A stretch of 33,413 nucleotides of DNA from Pseudomonadota bacterium (GTDB taxonomy: Bacteria; Pseudomonadota; Gammaproteobacteria; Burkholderiales; Burkholderiaceae_C). Within the stretch, counting starts at the first letter, position 1. Every line of letters starts with the position of its first letter. Positions 32,301-33,413 of the stretch are shown here, piece by piece. The stretch lies in the NCBI GenBank assembly GCA_021792835.1, contig JAJYTY010000015.1, positions 1 to 33,413 of the forward strand, read 5' to 3'. The notes beneath the pieces were generated by a model that was given only the letters and a program-made list of their open reading frames with translations, was not told the DNA's origin and did no database searches. The translations under genes and the position numbers were made by a program.

Positions 32301-32438
32301 GATGCGCCCGGACGCGAGATCGAGGGTCCGATGGCGCTGGTGCTGCTCGGCGGCCTGGCCAGCGCGTTGCTGTTCAACCTGTTCGCATTGCCGCAACTGG
32401 CGCTGCGCTTCGCGCGCGTGGGCGAGACACCGGGTTGA
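29340..32438 (+). CDS. RND-superfamily inner-membrane efflux pump
   Basis: A 1032-residue proton-driven pump with 12 predicted membrane helices and two large periplasmic loops. The TM4 segment reads GGLAIAIGLVVDDAVIDVEN; aligned to CzcA numbering it keeps Asp408 and Glu415 but has Ala at 402, as in CusA-like rather than CzcA-like pumps. The cargo cannot be named: heavy metals, drugs or other compounds are all possible. The start ATG overlaps the adaptor stop (TGATG). Third gene of the operon. Confidence 0.92.
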   Translation: MARPRGLQAALVAASVRHRGMVAALAVLFTLLALLAASRAATDVFPEFAPKVVKVQTRAPGMSPEQVELLVTDPLEAAAGGLLGVRRVLSRSTPGLSVLSIRFGGSASLQADRWRVAQRLAGVRLPPGAGSPRLTPLSSSTGTALIVGLTSPRLSLMRLRTIARWQMEPQLLAVPGVSDVLVFGGRARALQVQVRTGALRRFGIGLDEVRTATRRAIGMLGAGFIDTSQQRVLLQTEGLRADARALAGAVLRGTPQGPITLGDVARVAFAPLPAVGAASVRGHPGVVLVVSAQYGANTLRVTRGVEQALARLQPMLREQGVVLHRTLFKPADFIHLAMRNLTSSLLLGGLLVVLVIALALLDWRAALVSSLAIPLSLLAAVAVLATLHVSLNVMTLGGLAIAIGLVVDDAVIDVENVLRRLRDNRARAHPLPAPQVVLRACLEVRAAVVYATAAVLLVVLPVLFMRGLAGRLFAPLVQAYALAVLASLGVALTLTPALCALLLARDRAASHTPAPVRFAQRHYAAMQQRLLGRWRGTALLCVLLTGAGAWAASDIGGSFLPPLREGQYVVHMHLAPGASLQASLAMGARVGAALQRLPEVRVVAQHSGRAGLSPDASGTESSEIEVTLKPSADPVRALHDIREVLSHFAGATFRVNSFFGERLDETVAGGTDAPLVVDVTGNRLDVIAATAQRVASVLAALPTATGVQVVAPPGVPQLELRLRERALRRWGLQALSVLRTVQTAVAGARVGSVYRGAVAVPVRVVLQRSQRDNPQAVGELPVLTPHDGFVPLRELVSMHLVSAPGRIEHVDGQRTQQILAASTASDLAGFVRGAEQALRRRVHLPEGVVLSFHGEAEQRAAALRRIAIGSMLAAAALVLLLAMALRSARQVLLVLAGLPMAWAGGMLAVWCSGAAFSIGAVVGMLALMGISLRNAILVFAHARQLVRGQGLPWDADTVLRAFSDRLAAIVMTTLVTALGVLPLALGMDAPGREIEGPMALVLLGGLASALLFNLFALPQLALRFARVGETPG

Positions 32439-32480
32439 CGGCGCGGCCGCTCGACGCAGGGCGTGCGCGCGCGGTCCTCG

Positions 32481-33413
32481 TCAGGCCATCGTGCATGCCG
32501 AGGCCGAGTCCCTCCAGTCGGCCAGCGAGCCCGACAGGTCTGCGCCGCGACGTATCGCGGTCATCTCGGCGACGATGCTCAGCGCGATCTCCGGCGGAGT
32601 CAGCCCGCCCAGGCGCAAGCCCACCGGGCCGTGCAGCCGCGCGGCCTGCTCGGCACTGACGTCGAACTCGAGCAGGCGCTGGCGCCGCCGCTCGTTGTTC
32701 GGCCGCGAGCCCAGTGCGCCGACGTAGAAGGCGGGGGTGCGCAGCGCCTCCATCAGCGCCAGGTCGTCGAGCTTGGGATCGTGGGTCAACGCCACCACCG
32801 CGGTGGCCTCGTCCGCGCGCATCGCCAGCACCTCGTCGTCGGGCATGCGCGTGGACAGGGTCACCTGCGGCAGCTCGCTCCAGCCCTCGTGGTATTCGGT
32901 GCGCGGCTCGCACACCGTGACCCGGTAGTCCAGCATCAGCGCCATCGACGCGAGGTAGCGCGACAGCTGGCCGCCGCCGATGATCAGCAGACGCAGCCGC
33001 GGCCCGTGCACGGTGCGCAGCACATGCCCGTCGAACTGCACCTGCTCGCCGCCGACGGCGCGCTGCAGGCGCACCGTGCCGCTGTCCATGTCCAGGCTGC
33101 GCTGCACCCGCTCGGCGGCCTCGACCCGCCGCAGCAACTCGTCCACCGCGGAGTTCTCCCCCAGCGGCTCCAGCACCACCTGCACACTGCCGCCGCAGGG
33201 GAGTCCGAAGCGGCGGACCTCGTCGGCGGTGCTGCCGTATATCGTCGACTCCGGCCGGCGCAGCGCCAGCTCGCCGGCGGCCACGCGCCGGATCAGGTCG
33301 TCCTCGATGCAGCCGCCGGACACCGATCCTGCCACCTGCCCGTCGTCGCGGATGACCATCAGCGAGCCCGGCGGGCGCGGTGCCGAACCCCAGGTGCGCA
33401 CCACCGTGCCCAG
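32481..33413 (-). CDS. XdhC/CoxI family protein (molybdoenzyme maturation), 5'-truncated
   Basis: At least 310 residues, running off the right edge without its start. The N-terminal XdhC part has SVSGGCIEDDLIRR; the C-terminal Rossmann part has LLIIGGGQLSRYLA and YVGALGSRPNNERRRQRL, with PVGLRLGGLTPPEIALSIVAEM at the end. XdhC proteins protect and insert the sulfurated molybdenum cofactor into xanthine dehydrogenase-type enzymes; this one could belong to a xanthine or CO dehydrogenase-like set lying further right. It is convergent with the RND pump gene, 42 bp apart. Confidence 0.9.
   Translation of the reverse strand: MGTVVRTWGSAPRPPGSLMVIRDDGQVAGSVSGGCIEDDLIRRVAAGELALRRPESTIYGSTADEVRRFGLPCGGSVQVVLEPLGENSAVDELLRRVEAAERVQRSLDMDSGTVRLQRAVGGEQVQFDGHVLRTVHGPRLRLLIIGGGQLSRYLASMALMLDYRVTVCEPRTEYHEGWSELPQVTLSTRMPDDEVLAMRADEATAVVALTHDPKLDDLALMEALRTPAFYVGALGSRPNNERRRQRLLEFDVSAEQAARLHGPVGLRLGGLTPPEIALSIVAEMTAIRRGADLSGSLADWRDSASACTMA

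Overview
The window is GC-rich chromosomal DNA from a betaproteobacterium, most likely Burkholderiales. The evidence is the gene content and order: rplM-rpsI upstream of argC, recG followed by oxyR, and an assimilatory sulfate operon of the form cysI-DUF934-cysH-cysD-cysN-SUMT. A genus cannot be assigned from what I can see. No insertion sequence, phage or CRISPR array was recognised.

Layout. On the minus strand at the left edge, positions 1-1744 read rplM, rpsI, a strong terminator, a small stand-alone CZB-domain protein, and the first 18 codons of argC. Positions 2132-7503 hold a GNAT acetyltransferase, an opposing aldehyde dehydrogenase of the coniferyl-aldehyde type, and a metallo-beta-lactamase-fold hydrolase leading into recG. 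oxyR (7558-8541), an Lrp/AsnC regulator on the opposite strand and proC follow. A tRNA-Ser(GGA) gene at 10369-10459 is followed by a patch with less GC-rich sequence: an excisionase-type HTH antitoxin and a PIN-domain toxin, preceded by repeats that look regulatory. Next come a DMT-type transporter and, on the minus strand, a ferritin-like secreted protein, an ECF sigma factor and its membrane anti-sigma factor, with a pirin (quercetinase) gene upstream.

Positions 15852-20554 form a cyclic-di-GMP unit: a YcgR-like PilZ receptor, then a 1231-residue protein with apparently intact GGDEF and EAL domains plus GAF, PAS and a globin-like insert. Positions 20677-26726 are a compact six-gene sulfate-assimilation operon. 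It takes sulfate to APS (CysDN), APS to sulfite (CysH with 4Fe-4S cysteines) and sulfite to sulfide (CysI), and includes the methyltransferase for sirohaem. Positions 26852-32438 encode a tripartite RND efflux system: outer-membrane lipoprotein, periplasmic adaptor and inner-membrane pump. A 5'-truncated XdhC-family gene closes the window.

Points most worth attention: (1) the GGDEF/EAL protein with a globin-like insert beside a PilZ receptor; (2) the strong bulged stem-loop at the predicted 5' end of the ferritin-like/sigma/anti-sigma transcript; (3) an RND adaptor that seems to lack much of its barrel-sandwich domain; (4) a CZB protein with the first zinc-ligand His replaced by Gln; (5) helically phased TTGCA repeats and an inverted repeat upstream of the toxin-antitoxin pair. 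Nothing here amounts to a clearly new multi-gene system. The novelty candidates are variations on known families.
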